This document shows, piece by piece, positions 23,422 through 31,800 of a stretch of 36,529 nt of DNA; position 1 is the first letter of the stretch; every line of letters begins with the position of its first letter. This DNA comes from CAYWGR01 sp964458015 (GTDB lineage Bacteria; Planctomycetota; Planctomycetia; Pirellulales; Thermoguttaceae): positions 1 through 36,529 of the forward strand of contig CAYWGR010000033.1 in assembly GCA_964458015.1 (NCBI GenBank). The letters run 5' to 3'. The translations under genes were made by a program, and so were the position numbers. Below the pieces are notes generated by a model. That model was not told the DNA's origin, made no database searches, and saw only the letters and a list, made by a program, of their open reading frames with translations.

Positions 23422-24467
23422 CGGACGGTCCATTGTCCCAGTCTCGAATGGCCCGCTATGCCCGCCAAACGCGGTTTGCACCGTTGGGCGAGGATGGCCA
23501 GCAACGATTGTGCAACGGCCGAGCTTTGCTATGCGGATGCGGGGCGCTGGGCAGCACGATTGCCAATCTGTTGGTTCGGGCCGGCATCGGAATGCTCCGG
23601 ATCGTGGATCGTGATTTCGTCGAACTGCACAATCTTCAACGACAATCGCTGTTCGACGAAAACGACGCCCGCGATGGGTTGCCAAAAGCCTTCGCCGCGG
23701 CCGAAAAACTGCGGCAAATCAATTCGACCGTCTCGGTGGAACCGATCGTGGCCGACATCGACTCGTCGAACATCGAACAATTCTGCGAAGGCGTCGATGT
23801 GATTCTCGATGGAACCGATAATTTCGAGACGCGGTTCCTTGTGAACGATGCGGCCGTGAAATTGAAACGGCCGTGGATCTACGGCGGCTGCGTGGGCGCG
23901 GAAGGCCAGACGATGACCATTCTGCCCGGCGAAACAGCCTGTTTGCGTTGCCTGATGCCGGAATGCCCCGCTCCCGGCGGCGCGGCCACCTGCGAAACGG
24001 CCGGTATCCTCGGCCCGATTGTCGGCGTCATCGCATCGCTCGAAACAATCGAGGCCGTGAAGATTTTAAGCGGCAACCGCGATGCCATTTCGCGTACCCT
24101 AACCGTCGTGGATCTTTGGACGAATCATCTGCGGCAGATCGACGTAGCGCATTTGCGCGAGCAAACCGATTGCCCCACATGCAAGCACGACGACTTTCCT
24201 TGGCTTTCCGGCCGACAGGGCAGCCGAAGTGCAACGCTCTGCGGACGGAACGCCGTGCAGTTGACGCACCCCGGCGCAACAATCTCGCTCGATGAATTGG
24301 CCCAAAAGCTTGCCGGAGTAGGTCAAATCACCCGCAACAGATTCCTATTACGTTTGAAAGTCGAAGGCCTCGAACTCACAATCTTCGCCGACGGCCGGTC
24401 GATAATCTCCGGCACTGATGACATGACAATCGCCCGGGCCATTTACGCGAAGTATGTCGGCAATTGA
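23418..24467 (+). CDS. ThiF/MoeB/HesA-family E1-like adenylyltransferase
   Basis: A 349-residue E1-like enzyme expected to adenylate the C-terminal glycine of a ubiquitin-like sulfur carrier (ThiS or MoaD type) for thiamine, molybdopterin or other sulfur transfer. The start ATG at 23418 overlaps the previous stop as ATGA; a longer open frame upstream is ignored. The nucleotide motif is CGCGALGSTIAN (39-50), followed by VDRDFVELHNLQRQ (64-76) and DGTDNFETR (131-139). The catalytic Cys is probably Cys192 in TCETAGILGP. Zinc ligands are CLRC (175-178) and CPTC (252-255). The C-terminal extension PWLSGRQGSRSATLCGRNAV is shared with a broad bacterial subfamily. No ThiS or MoaD gene is nearby. Confidence 0.9.
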   Translation: MTDGPLSQSRMARYARQTRFAPLGEDGQQRLCNGRALLCGCGALGSTIANLLVRAGIGMLRIVDRDFVELHNLQRQSLFDENDARDGLPKAFAAAEKLRQINSTVSVEPIVADIDSSNIEQFCEGVDVILDGTDNFETRFLVNDAAVKLKRPWIYGGCVGAEGQTMTILPGETACLRCLMPECPAPGGAATCETAGILGPIVGVIASLETIEAVKILSGNRDAISRTLTVVDLWTNHLRQIDVAHLREQTDCPTCKHDDFPWLSGRQGSRSATLCGRNAVQLTHPGATISLDELAQKLAGVGQITRNRFLLRLKVEGLELTIFADGRSIISGTDDMTIARAIYAKYVGN

Positions 24468-24523
24468 CGCTTAGACCCTTTGCGGAAGACCAGGGTGCAG
24501 GTGGTAATACAACGTTCTAACGC

Positions 24524-25810
24524 TCAGATAGGCAAAGGCTTGGGCTTGATGAACATGACCTCAGCATGCTGAATCCATCCCGATCTCAAATCCAGCCGGA
24601 ACCAGCCGTCACTATTCTTCTCATGGAAGCGGGTAGGCGAGCGTTTGCCGAACTCTTTGAGATCGTATTTTGCCCACGTTTTACCCATATCCGGGGAAAC
24701 GATGATTCCTGTGGCCATTGCTGATGCCGGCGCACAATGCGAGGCCAGAATCACGCCGTCTTGAATGATCATATTGCCCGATTCCAGCTTTGGATTGAAC
24801 AGCAACGTGTGGGCTTTGGGATCCGCGATGTCGGCCGGAGCGCAGCGAAAGATGCCTCGGTCGTGCGGCTCGATACCGTTTGCGTCGCTGATCCAATAGA
24901 GCTGGCCATCAACAAAGTTGATGCCCCCGGACTTGTATCGCGTGTTCGAATCGGTTGACACAAGGATCTTCCAATCCCATTTATCCGCTTTCGTGTCATA
25001 GGTGCCTCGCAGCCAATGGCATTCGTGCATGGCTCCTCGGTCGACGTCGCCCGTACAGGCATAGAAGGCATTTTCAGCGGGATTGTATGCTACCGAGTGA
25101 ACGTGGCGGCAAATTACCGGGTTTTCCTGATCGCCGAGGAGTGTGCCTGCCTCGCCTGCCCACTCAGAACTATCGTCCCGGAAATGCGGATTCTGTCCAA
25201 AGGCATACGCAATTTTCACGGTTTGCCCGTTATCGGTCGAGTAGTAAATGTTCACGGGGGCAGCGCCACCCTGGACATTGCAGTAATTCCCCCACACTAG
25301 CATTTCTACGCCACCGACGTCCCACGAATTGACACCCGAGAGCGTGTGGAAGTACCAGCCGGGATTGTCGGGGTTTTTCGGTACGTGCGGAAGGTAATCA
25401 CGGTTCTGCGCATCCTTCACCGTAACTGGCCTGTACGTTTTCAGGTTGTCGGTGCTGAGATACAGCTTCGAGCCTGTGGCGAAGACAATATTTCCATTCT
25501 TGAGGATGCAGCTAAAGGTTATTCGATGAGGATCGGAAAACTTGATCTTGTGCGGCCAAGTCCGGCCATTATCTTCCGACAGACAGATCGCACCGTCTCC
25601 ATAGCCGAACGCCTTGTTTTGGCGTTGGGAGTCAATGTACGGACCTGCCGGCTGCGGACGATACCAGAAGTGATCCGTGGAAGGGAAGGAGGGTGACGAA
25701 ACGACAGCATCAGCGCCCAGTCCGATCGCGTGGGGTATTACGGCCCCACCGGCAGTTACTGCCGTGGAAGCCAAGAAATTGCGGCGAGTCATTTCTTTTC
25801 GCAACATCAT
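24524..25810 (-). CDS. Tat-exported BNR-repeat / sialidase-like protein
   Basis: A 428-residue protein with a twin-arginine signal (TRRNFLASTAV, residues about 8-18), so it is likely folded before export. The rest has Asp-box (BNR) style turns such as SEDNGRTWP, STDNLKTY, STDNGQTV and SPDMGKTWAKY, which build a six-bladed beta propeller of the sialidase type. A catalytic set cannot be confirmed by eye. Two ATGs in a row lie at 25810 and 25807; AAGGA fits the second slightly better. It lies 39 bases downstream of the mutarotase-family gene and is probably cotranscribed, which suggests sugar-related work. It converges with thiF. Confidence 0.8.
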   Translation of the reverse strand: MMLRKEMTRRNFLASTAVTAGGAVIPHAIGLGADAVVSSPSFPSTDHFWYRPQPAGPYIDSQRQNKAFGYGDGAICLSEDNGRTWPHKIKFSDPHRITFSCILKNGNIVFATGSKLYLSTDNLKTYRPVTVKDAQNRDYLPHVPKNPDNPGWYFHTLSGVNSWDVGGVEMLVWGNYCNVQGGAAPVNIYYSTDNGQTVKIAYAFGQNPHFRDDSSEWAGEAGTLLGDQENPVICRHVHSVAYNPAENAFYACTGDVDRGAMHECHWLRGTYDTKADKWDWKILVSTDSNTRYKSGGINFVDGQLYWISDANGIEPHDRGIFRCAPADIADPKAHTLLFNPKLESGNMIIQDGVILASHCAPASAMATGIIVSPDMGKTWAKYDLKEFGKRSPTRFHEKNSDGWFRLDLRSGWIQHAEVMFIKPKPLPI

Positions 25811-25849
25811 CGTGTCCTTGGGAGTGATGTTTAGTGTTCGTCAATCCAC

Positions 25850-26197
25850 TCAATCGAGGTGATACACCTCGGGAATAGGCGTCCACGGTCCGCCGTTCGG
25901 AGCCTCAGGCAGAGGAATCAGGCAAGGCACACATTCGGCCCACCACTCTTGCGTCTTTGGATCAGCTGCCATTTTTACCATGTCTGCTTCAAAATCGCGG
26001 CCGACATATTCAAAGTAGCTAAATAGGTAAAGTTTTCCGGCTAGCGCCGCTTCGTAGATCGAGTAGTTGCGGATGTTGCAGTGTTTGATCATGGCGTTGA
26101 TTTCCGGCCAAGGATCGGCGTGCAACTCATTGTAGCGGTCCCTTTTCTCGGCTTTTAGCTCTACAACCGAACCAAAACGTTTGACGGGCGGGTGCAT
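25850..26197 (-). CDS. L-rhamnose mutarotase family protein (RhaM-like)
   Basis: A 115-residue protein that matches the RhaM/DUF718 pattern: FGSVVELKAEKRDRYNELH, then WPEINAMIKHCNIRNYSIY, then a DPKTQEWW segment and a C-terminal PEVYHLD. RhaM converts alpha- and beta-L-rhamnose. The His of ELHADPWPE corresponds to a conserved position in the family. The frame is open to 26425, but ATG 26197 is preferred because AAAAGG lies upstream and the family sequence starts just after. It is the first gene of a likely two-gene unit with the sialidase-like gene. Confidence 0.85.
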   Translation of the reverse strand: MHPPVKRFGSVVELKAEKRDRYNELHADPWPEINAMIKHCNIRNYSIYEAALAGKLYLFSYFEYVGRDFEADMVKMAADPKTQEWWAECVPCLIPLPEAPNGGPWTPIPEVYHLD

Positions 26198-26366
26198 GAC
26201 AACGGCCTTTTGGATTTCTTGAGAAAATAATGGGGGATAGACCCGATAGTTTTTCGCCATTGTTGCATAACCGTCAATTGCGTCAAGCTCCGCTAAGCTT
26301 CCCCCACCTCGGCAACCGATGCTATCCCTAGAGACCCAGTGCATTCTCTTCCCGCAAAGAGATGAA

Positions 26367-27281
26367 ATGACCCAGACCGGGCTACTACCGACTACTAGCG
26401 CTGCGCCCGTATCTATTCCCGGCACGGCGAAACACCGCTGTCAAATAAGACAGTGGGAGCTGGCTGAACTTATCGGCGAGGGAAGCCTTGCGCGCATCTA
26501 TCGAGCACGTCCCGCCGGCACGCCTTCGAACCGCCCGGCCGCCTATGCGGTTAAAATGCTCCGCTCATGTTGGCAGGAAGACCCCCTGGCGATCCATTTG
26601 CTGCAACGCGAAGCCTTGGTGGGCCAAAGTATTTCGCATCCCCATTTGATTCCAATCTTGGCTGCTCCGGTGATCGACCCGCCGCGGTTATTGGTCATGC
26701 CTTGGCTGGAAGGGGCGTCTCTCGAAACGCGGCTTGCCCAGGGACAGCCGTTTGGCGTTCCTGAAGCACTATGGATTGCACGGCAAACCGCCGAAGCGCT
26801 CGACGCCTTGCATCAGGCCGGCTGGATCCATGGCGACGTATCGCCCGGCAACATTCAGATTTCACCAAGCGGACACGTCACGCTATTAGACTTGAACTTC
26901 GCCCGACGCAGCGATGAAATCGGGTCGGCCGTCGATCGACCGGTCATGGGCACATGCAGTTATCTTGCGCCCGAGTATCTTGCCTCGGCGCTGCGGCCTG
27001 ACATCCGAAGCGATATCTACAGCTTGGGCGCCATTTTATATCTAATCTTCTCGGGACTCACGCCTTACCCGGGCGAGACTTTGGAACAACTGGCCACGCA
27101 GCAACGTCAAACCGGGCCGCGCGACTTAGCCAGGCTTGCGCCGCATGTTCCGCGCGAAGCAGTTCAACTGGTACGGCGGATGATCGCCCGTGATCCGTTG
27201 CGTCGCCCACAAACGCCCCGCGAATTGATCGACCGGCTCGTCGCATTAGAGATTGCCACGTTTTCCGAGCGGACGTGGTAG
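26367..27281 (+). CDS. Ser/Thr protein kinase (Hanks type), cytoplasmic
   Basis: A 304-residue kinase-only protein. The glycine loop is GEGSLARIY (38-46), Lys63 is in YAVKML and the paired Glu is Glu82. The catalytic loop reads HGDVSPGN (155-162), with Gly in place of the usual Arg of HRD, while Asp157 and Asn162 are kept. The DFG motif reads DLN (175-177), so the Asp is present. APEY (201-204) and DIYSLGAILY (216-225) follow. There is no membrane segment and no sensor domain. ATG 26367 follows GAGATGA; an earlier in-frame start at 26319 lacks a ribosome site. The HGD loop suggests it does not depend on activation-loop phosphorylation. Target unknown. Confidence 0.92.
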   Translation: MTQTGLLPTTSAAPVSIPGTAKHRCQIRQWELAELIGEGSLARIYRARPAGTPSNRPAAYAVKMLRSCWQEDPLAIHLLQREALVGQSISHPHLIPILAAPVIDPPRLLVMPWLEGASLETRLAQGQPFGVPEALWIARQTAEALDALHQAGWIHGDVSPGNIQISPSGHVTLLDLNFARRSDEIGSAVDRPVMGTCSYLAPEYLASALRPDIRSDIYSLGAILYLIFSGLTPYPGETLEQLATQQRQTGPRDLARLAPHVPREAVQLVRRMIARDPLRRPQTPRELIDRLVALEIATFSERTW

Positions 27282-27295
27282 AATACCGACGTGAA

Positions 27296-27562
27296 CTATC
27301 GGTAAACATCCCTACGATGTCCCACGGCAACAATACTGACCGTGCGAACCGCATCATCAACCAGATAAAGAATCCGATAGTCGCCAACTCGCATTCGATA
27401 TCCTTCCCTACCCCGCAGACGTTTGCTTGTTCTTGGACGCGGGGCGGATTCCAATGAAAGAATAGCGGCACTAATGCGGCGAAACTCGTTCGAGGGAAGC
27501 GATTTCATGTCCCTTTCCGCCGAGGTCATGATCCGGATTTCATATCCGGAGGGACTGCTCAC
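27296..27562 (-). CDS. relE: RelE-family toxin
   Basis: An 88-residue protein with the RelE/ParE-superfamily pattern: YEIRIMTSAERDMKSLP, a central KRLRGREGYRMRVGDYRILY, and a C-terminal VAVGHRRDVYR. The RMRVGDYRILY and HRRDVY motifs are typical of RelE mRNA interferases that cleave mRNA on the ribosome. The start overlaps the antitoxin stop by four bases. It converges with the kinase gene, 14 bases away. Confidence 0.9.
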   Translation of the reverse strand: MSSPSGYEIRIMTSAERDMKSLPSNEFRRISAAILSLESAPRPRTSKRLRGREGYRMRVGDYRILYLVDDAVRTVSIVAVGHRRDVYR

Positions 27563-27759
27563 GGGGTTTGCTCCCCTAAAAATTCGCGAAATGTACGTGA
27601 CGGCTCTTTTTGACGTTGCGATAAGACTGCCATGTCCAACAGGTCATTGCGCAATTCTTCATCGTCGGTGATTAAGGCAAGGACCGCTTGGCGTTCTTTC
27701 TTGGGCAGTGCCCGGAAAGCTGTCGCAAATACTTCCGCGGTTGCTTGTGAGGCAGTCAT
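27559..27759 (-). CDS. Antitoxin of the RelE-type pair
   Basis: A 66-residue acidic, helical protein directly upstream of relE with an ATGA-type overlap. GGAGAA lies 6-7 bases before ATG 27759. The sequence includes LPKKERQAVLALITDDEEL and does not match a DNA-binding family I can name. The role is inferred from size, charge and coupling. Confidence 0.8.
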   Translation of the reverse strand: MTASQATAEVFATAFRALPKKERQAVLALITDDEELRNDLLDMAVLSQRQKEPSRTFREFLGEQTP

Positions 27760-27793
27760 TGTTTTCTCCAGCCGAATCCCAAATTTCTAATAG

Positions 27794-27822
27794 ATTGTAG
27801 GGGGTTGCCGAACAACAATCAA
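27794..27822 (-). promoter_or_regulatory. Candidate promoter of the RelE toxin-antitoxin pair
   Basis: On the minus strand TTGATT (27817-27822, 4 of 6) and TACAAT (27794-27799, 5 of 6) are 17 bases apart, just upstream of the antitoxin. The -35 overlaps the stop region of glcF. Confidence 0.45.
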
Positions 27823-29138
27823 TCACCCGGCTGCTCGCCGCGATAGCTCAGGTCGAAAAGATCCATCGGATGCATCACCTTGAGCGGAAGTTTTCGCTGT
27901 CGCACTTCGCGTTGGATTTGCAGCAGACAACCGGCATTGCTAGCCAACACGATTTGCGCGCCGGTGCTGAGTATGTTTTCGATTTTTCGCTCAGCCAGGC
28001 GATCCGCCATTTCCACTTCACGCAAATTATACGTGCCGGCGGATCCACAGCAGATGCCGCTCTCGGGCAAGTCGCGCAGTTCAAGGCCGGGTATCTTGGC
28101 CAACAATCGCCGCGGTGCGGCCATAATGCCCTGGGCATGGCCCAAATGGCAAGCATCGTGATACGTGGCCGTTTTCTCGATGCGCCCTTGCGGCGGAATC
28201 ATGCCAAGCTGGTCGAGGAACTCGTTGATGTCTTTCACCTTTGCGGCAAACTTTTCGCGATGCGGCTGCAAACCGTCGCGCCAGTGCAGGCCGTATTCCT
28301 TCATCATCGCGCCGCAACCGCCGTGATTCACCACGATGGCGTCGTAGCGGTCTAGCTCAAACGCCACTAAATTGGCATCGGCCATGCGGCGCGCGCCCAG
28401 ACTATCGCCGGCATGATAGTGGATCGCGCCGCAACAGCCTTGGCCCGGCGGGATGAAGATGTCGCACCCATTCTGCTGCAACACCCGCAATGTAGCCCAA
28501 TGCGAAGGGCGAAACATTACATCGGCCACGCAACCGACGAAAAACGCCACGCGAGCCCGCTTGCGACCAATCGCCGGCAGAAAGCGAGGCAGTTTCGGCC
28601 CTGGTTTCTGCGGCGGCGGCAACAGCGGAACCATGCGACCCAAGCGGCCCGGGATCAATTTCAGCAACCCCATCCGCTCGGCCAAATCGAAAAGCCCAAT
28701 CTGTTGCGCGATGCGCACTGGAATCATCAGCTTGTTCATCCGCTCGGCAAACGGGAACAACTGGAACAGCACGATCTCACGGAACCAATCATACTTGACC
28801 TCGGCACGCTCGTCGGCCTTTTCAACCGCCAAGCGGAACGGCTCGATCAACCGGCCGTAATGCACGCCCGAGGGACAGGCCGTTTCGCAGGAACGGCAAT
28901 CAAGGCACAATTCCAAGTGCCGGCGCATGCGGTCGGTCAGCTCCGTGCGGCCGTCGGCCACCATGTGCATCAACTGAATGCGGCCGCGCGGACCGTCGTT
29001 CTCATCGCCCAATTCGGTAAACGTAGGACAACTCGACGTGCATAGCCCGCAATGAACGCAGCGCAAGAACAGCTCGGGGCTGATTCCCGCGGCGGGATTT
29101 TTCGGTCCGTTCGAGTTGTCGAAACCGTTGGAGTCCAT
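27819..29138 (-). CDS. glcF: Glycolate oxidase iron-sulfur subunit GlcF
   Basis: A 439-residue electron-transfer subunit. Two 4Fe-4S binding sites are complete: CVHCGLCTSSC (Cys27, 30, 33, 37) and CLDCRSCETAC (Cys78, 81, 84, 88). Two CCG domains follow, with GQGCCGAIHYHAG and then DACHLGHAQG plus SGICCGSAGTYN. These hold further metal or quinone-linked centres in the family. With GlcD and GlcE it would oxidise glycolate, or a similar 2-hydroxy acid, to glyoxylate and pass electrons to the membrane. The start is ATG 29138, 7 bases after the end of glcE. Confidence 0.93.
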   Translation of the reverse strand: MDSNGFDNSNGPKNPAAGISPELFLRCVHCGLCTSSCPTFTELGDENDGPRGRIQLMHMVADGRTELTDRMRRHLELCLDCRSCETACPSGVHYGRLIEPFRLAVEKADERAEVKYDWFREIVLFQLFPFAERMNKLMIPVRIAQQIGLFDLAERMGLLKLIPGRLGRMVPLLPPPQKPGPKLPRFLPAIGRKRARVAFFVGCVADVMFRPSHWATLRVLQQNGCDIFIPPGQGCCGAIHYHAGDSLGARRMADANLVAFELDRYDAIVVNHGGCGAMMKEYGLHWRDGLQPHREKFAAKVKDINEFLDQLGMIPPQGRIEKTATYHDACHLGHAQGIMAAPRRLLAKIPGLELRDLPESGICCGSAGTYNLREVEMADRLAERKIENILSTGAQIVLASNAGCLLQIQREVRQRKLPLKVMHPMDLFDLSYRGEQPGD

Positions 29139-29145
29139 GCGCGTA

Positions 29146-30270
29146 TTAAAAGGCCAAACGGCCTGGGTTCAATAGGTTCTCGGGATCAAAACGATCCTTC
29201 AACGCACGCATTACGCGATGCGAAACATCAGCATTCATGCCGCCATCACCGTCGGCCGCTTTGTCAACGGTGCTGGACATCGTTGTATGAATCACGCCGT
29301 CGCCGGCATGGGCCTGGATCGAACATGCCGGATCAATTTTCAACAACTCAACGACCTTTTCCACCGTTTTGCCGGGCAGTACGTTGAATTTTGCGCCGGC
29401 AGGCGTTTCGGTCAACCATCGCCACAGCGATTCCGCCCGCACGGTGGGAACAAAGACCGGTTCAGTAGCGCCGGAAGCTATCCATGCGCCTCGCAGTTGC
29501 TCCACCATCCAATCGACCTCGTCTTTCAAGCCCTCAAAACCGACGTAGAGTCGGCCGACATGGCCATCAAGCATCGGGCCCAACATCGGCTCGTTGGGCG
29601 AAAGCTGCCCCGCCAAAAATTCAACAGCAGCAGGCCTGATGGGCAAGTGAATCATTTCCGACAAAAGCCGCTCGGCCGCCTCGAACGTCGGCACGTCGCA
29701 CACGAGAAAAACCGATGCCTCGCACGCGGGCCGAACCATCAGCGTCGCTTGAGTAATAATGCCTAGCGTGCCGAACGAGCCCGCCAGCAGGCGACACATA
29801 TTGTAGCCCGCGGCATTTTTTACCACGCGCCCGCCACCGGAAAACAGGTTGCCTCGACCGTCTACCGCCGTGAATCCCAACACATAGTCGCGCATCGTGC
29901 CATAGGCAAATCGACGCGGGCCGGCAGCGTTCGTGGCAATGGCGCCGCCAACGGTCGCGCGCTCGGGATGCGGAACATCAATCGGCAACCGTTGCCGCTT
30001 GGCTGCCAACAGCTTGCCGAGTTCGGCGATGGTCATGCCGGCCTCAACCGTGATGGTCAGGTCGTCGGCCGGATAGTCGATTACGCGAGTAAGATTGGCT
30101 AACGAAATGCCAATGCCAGGCTGAGTTGGCTTGTAGGGACCATTCCAAGAAGTGCCGCCACCGAGTGGATAGACCGCAATCTTGCGGCCCGCCGCATTGC
30201 GCACCGCTTCCTCCACGGCGTTGGCATCCGCCGGCGTGAGTGTTTCGATGATATGAGAACAATCGATCAT
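29146..30270 (-). CDS. glcE: Glycolate oxidase FAD-binding subunit GlcE
   Basis: A 374-residue FAD_binding_4 protein. The PP-loop pattern PLGGGTSWNGPY (near residue 35-46), TVGGAIATNAAG, GRVVKNAAGYNMCRLLAGSFGTLGIIT and the final FDPENLLNPGR all match GlcE. A TTG start at 30282 is also possible; ATG 30270 is preferred, though neither has a clear ribosome site. The gene sits between glcD and glcF, and a run of 7-bp repeats separates it from glcD. Confidence 0.9.
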   Translation of the reverse strand: MIDCSHIIETLTPADANAVEEAVRNAAGRKIAVYPLGGGTSWNGPYKPTQPGIGISLANLTRVIDYPADDLTITVEAGMTIAELGKLLAAKRQRLPIDVPHPERATVGGAIATNAAGPRRFAYGTMRDYVLGFTAVDGRGNLFSGGGRVVKNAAGYNMCRLLAGSFGTLGIITQATLMVRPACEASVFLVCDVPTFEAAERLLSEMIHLPIRPAAVEFLAGQLSPNEPMLGPMLDGHVGRLYVGFEGLKDEVDWMVEQLRGAWIASGATEPVFVPTVRAESLWRWLTETPAGAKFNVLPGKTVEKVVELLKIDPACSIQAHAGDGVIHTTMSSTVDKAADGDGGMNADVSHRVMRALKDRFDPENLLNPGRLAF

Positions 30271-30291
30271 TGGCGAATTCAAATAATTGCT

Positions 30292-30389
30292 CTAATCCCT
30301 AATCCCTAATCCCTAGCCCCTAGCCCCTAGCCCCTAATCCCTAATCCCTAATCCCTAGCCTCTAGCCCCTAGTCCCTAGCCCCTAGTCC
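30292..30389 (-). repeat. Heptamer tandem repeat (CTAATCC / CTAGCCC), about 14 units
   Basis: Fourteen consecutive 7-bp units between glcD and glcE, plus-strand forms CTAATCC, CTAGCCC, CTAGTCC and CTAGCCT. The glcD reading frame enters the array and stops at a TAG formed by a repeat unit (30369-30371), so the last few GlcD residues come from the repeat. The same heptamers occur at 12079, inside murD and uvrA, and at 35537. Confidence 0.9.
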
Positions 30390-31763
30390 CTTCTCTGGAA
30401 TCAACTTCCCTGGATTCAATCGGCCCGTGGGATCAAATGCATGGCGAACCTGCCGCATCGCTTCCAAATCGGCGGGAGCGAAAAGCCGATCCATCAAGGC
30501 GATCTTTTCGACGCCGATACCGTGCTCGGCCGTGATGCTGCCACCGCAGGCAATGCACTCCTCTAAAATTTCTCGCCCGGCGGCCAACGCCCTATCGACC
30601 GACTCGCGATCGCGTTCGTCGAACAACACGATGGGATGGACGTTGCCGTCGCCGGCATGGGCCACGTTGACGATGCGTATTTGATATTTTTGGCTGATTT
30701 CGGCGGTGCGGCGGATAATCCGCGGCAGCTTGGTGCGCGGCACGACGCCGTCTTGAATCGTATAGCTGGGGCTCAGACGGCCCGTGGCCCCGACGGCCAT
30801 TTTGCGGCATTTCCAAAGCAACTCGCGTTCCTGAGCCGAAGATGCCTGCAAAACTTCGCGAGCGCCAAACCGCTTGCAAAATTCGACGATCTGCTCTTGC
30901 TGCCGGTCGAGTCCCGCCGCCGGCCCATCGACCTCGATGACCAACACCGCGCCGGCGTCGGGAGGGAAGCCGAAATGGTAGGCTTCTTCAACGGCCGCGA
31001 GACTGCCTTGGTCCATCAACTCCATGGCCGCCGGAACAATGCCGGCCGCAATGATATGGCTCACGGCGTTGCCGGCGTCTTCCACCGAAGCGAACGTCGC
31101 ACGCATCGCACGGTATTGCTGCGGATTGGGCGTCAGACGAACCCAAACTTTCGTAATAATGCCAAGCGTGCCTTCGCTACCGACCAGCACGCCAATCAGG
31201 TCGAGCAAATCCGCGTTTTCGACAGGCCCCAACTGCATGATCGAGCCGTCGCTTAAGACCACTTCAAGCCCGATCACATGATTGACCGTCACGCCGTACT
31301 TCAGCGTATGCGGCCCGCCGGCGTTCGTGGCCACGTTGCCGCCGATCATGCTGGCGCCCTGGCTTGAAGGATCCGGCGCGAAGTGATAACCGGTGCCCGC
31401 CAACGCTTGGGTAAGCCGCAGATTGGGAACTCCGGCCTCGACGATGGCCATCCGGTTGCGCAGATCAATTTCGAGAATCTTGTTCATCCGCGAAAGCATC
31501 AACACCACGCCTCGCTTCAACGGCAAACAACCGCCGGCAAGACTCGTGCCCGCTCCTCGGGCGATGATCGGCACATCATGGCGCTGACACGTGCGAATCG
31601 CATCGGCAACCTGCTGCGTGGAACATGGCAGAACCACGGCGTCGGGCGGCTGCCGCTCGATCGTAAAAGCATCGCAATCGTAGACCGCCATCTCGGACGG
31701 AGCCGAGAGAACATTCTCGCGGCCGAGTGCTGCACGGAGTTCGGATACCAATTCGCTTTCCAT
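30369..31763 (-). CDS. glcD: Glycolate oxidase subunit GlcD
   Basis: A 464-residue FAD-linked oxidase. The FAD motif is ARGAGTSLAGGCLPL, with MIGGNVATNAGGPHTLKYG and GSEGTLGIITK, and the C-terminal catalytic region has HAGDGNVHPIVLFD and GSITAEHGIG. ATG 31763 (MESELVSELRAALG) is chosen because it fits the family; GGAAG is close upstream. The family end FDPTGRLNPGKLIP is followed by a short tail EKGLGARD encoded by the heptamer array. TATAAT lies at 31774-31779 on this strand, very close to the start codon, so a short leader is possible. Confidence 0.94.
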   Translation of the reverse strand: MESELVSELRAALGRENVLSAPSEMAVYDCDAFTIERQPPDAVVLPCSTQQVADAIRTCQRHDVPIIARGAGTSLAGGCLPLKRGVVLMLSRMNKILEIDLRNRMAIVEAGVPNLRLTQALAGTGYHFAPDPSSQGASMIGGNVATNAGGPHTLKYGVTVNHVIGLEVVLSDGSIMQLGPVENADLLDLIGVLVGSEGTLGIITKVWVRLTPNPQQYRAMRATFASVEDAGNAVSHIIAAGIVPAAMELMDQGSLAAVEEAYHFGFPPDAGAVLVIEVDGPAAGLDRQQEQIVEFCKRFGAREVLQASSAQERELLWKCRKMAVGATGRLSPSYTIQDGVVPRTKLPRIIRRTAEISQKYQIRIVNVAHAGDGNVHPIVLFDERDRESVDRALAAGREILEECIACGGSITAEHGIGVEKIALMDRLFAPADLEAMRQVRHAFDPTGRLNPGKLIPEKGLGARD

Positions 31764-31800
31764 ACTTCCGGCAATTATAGCTTGGCAACGGGATGATTGC

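Noticed and set aside
30292..30389. Heptamer array considered as telomere-like sequence
   Set aside because: It lies inside an operon on what appears to be an ordinary chromosome, with variable units and other dispersed copies.
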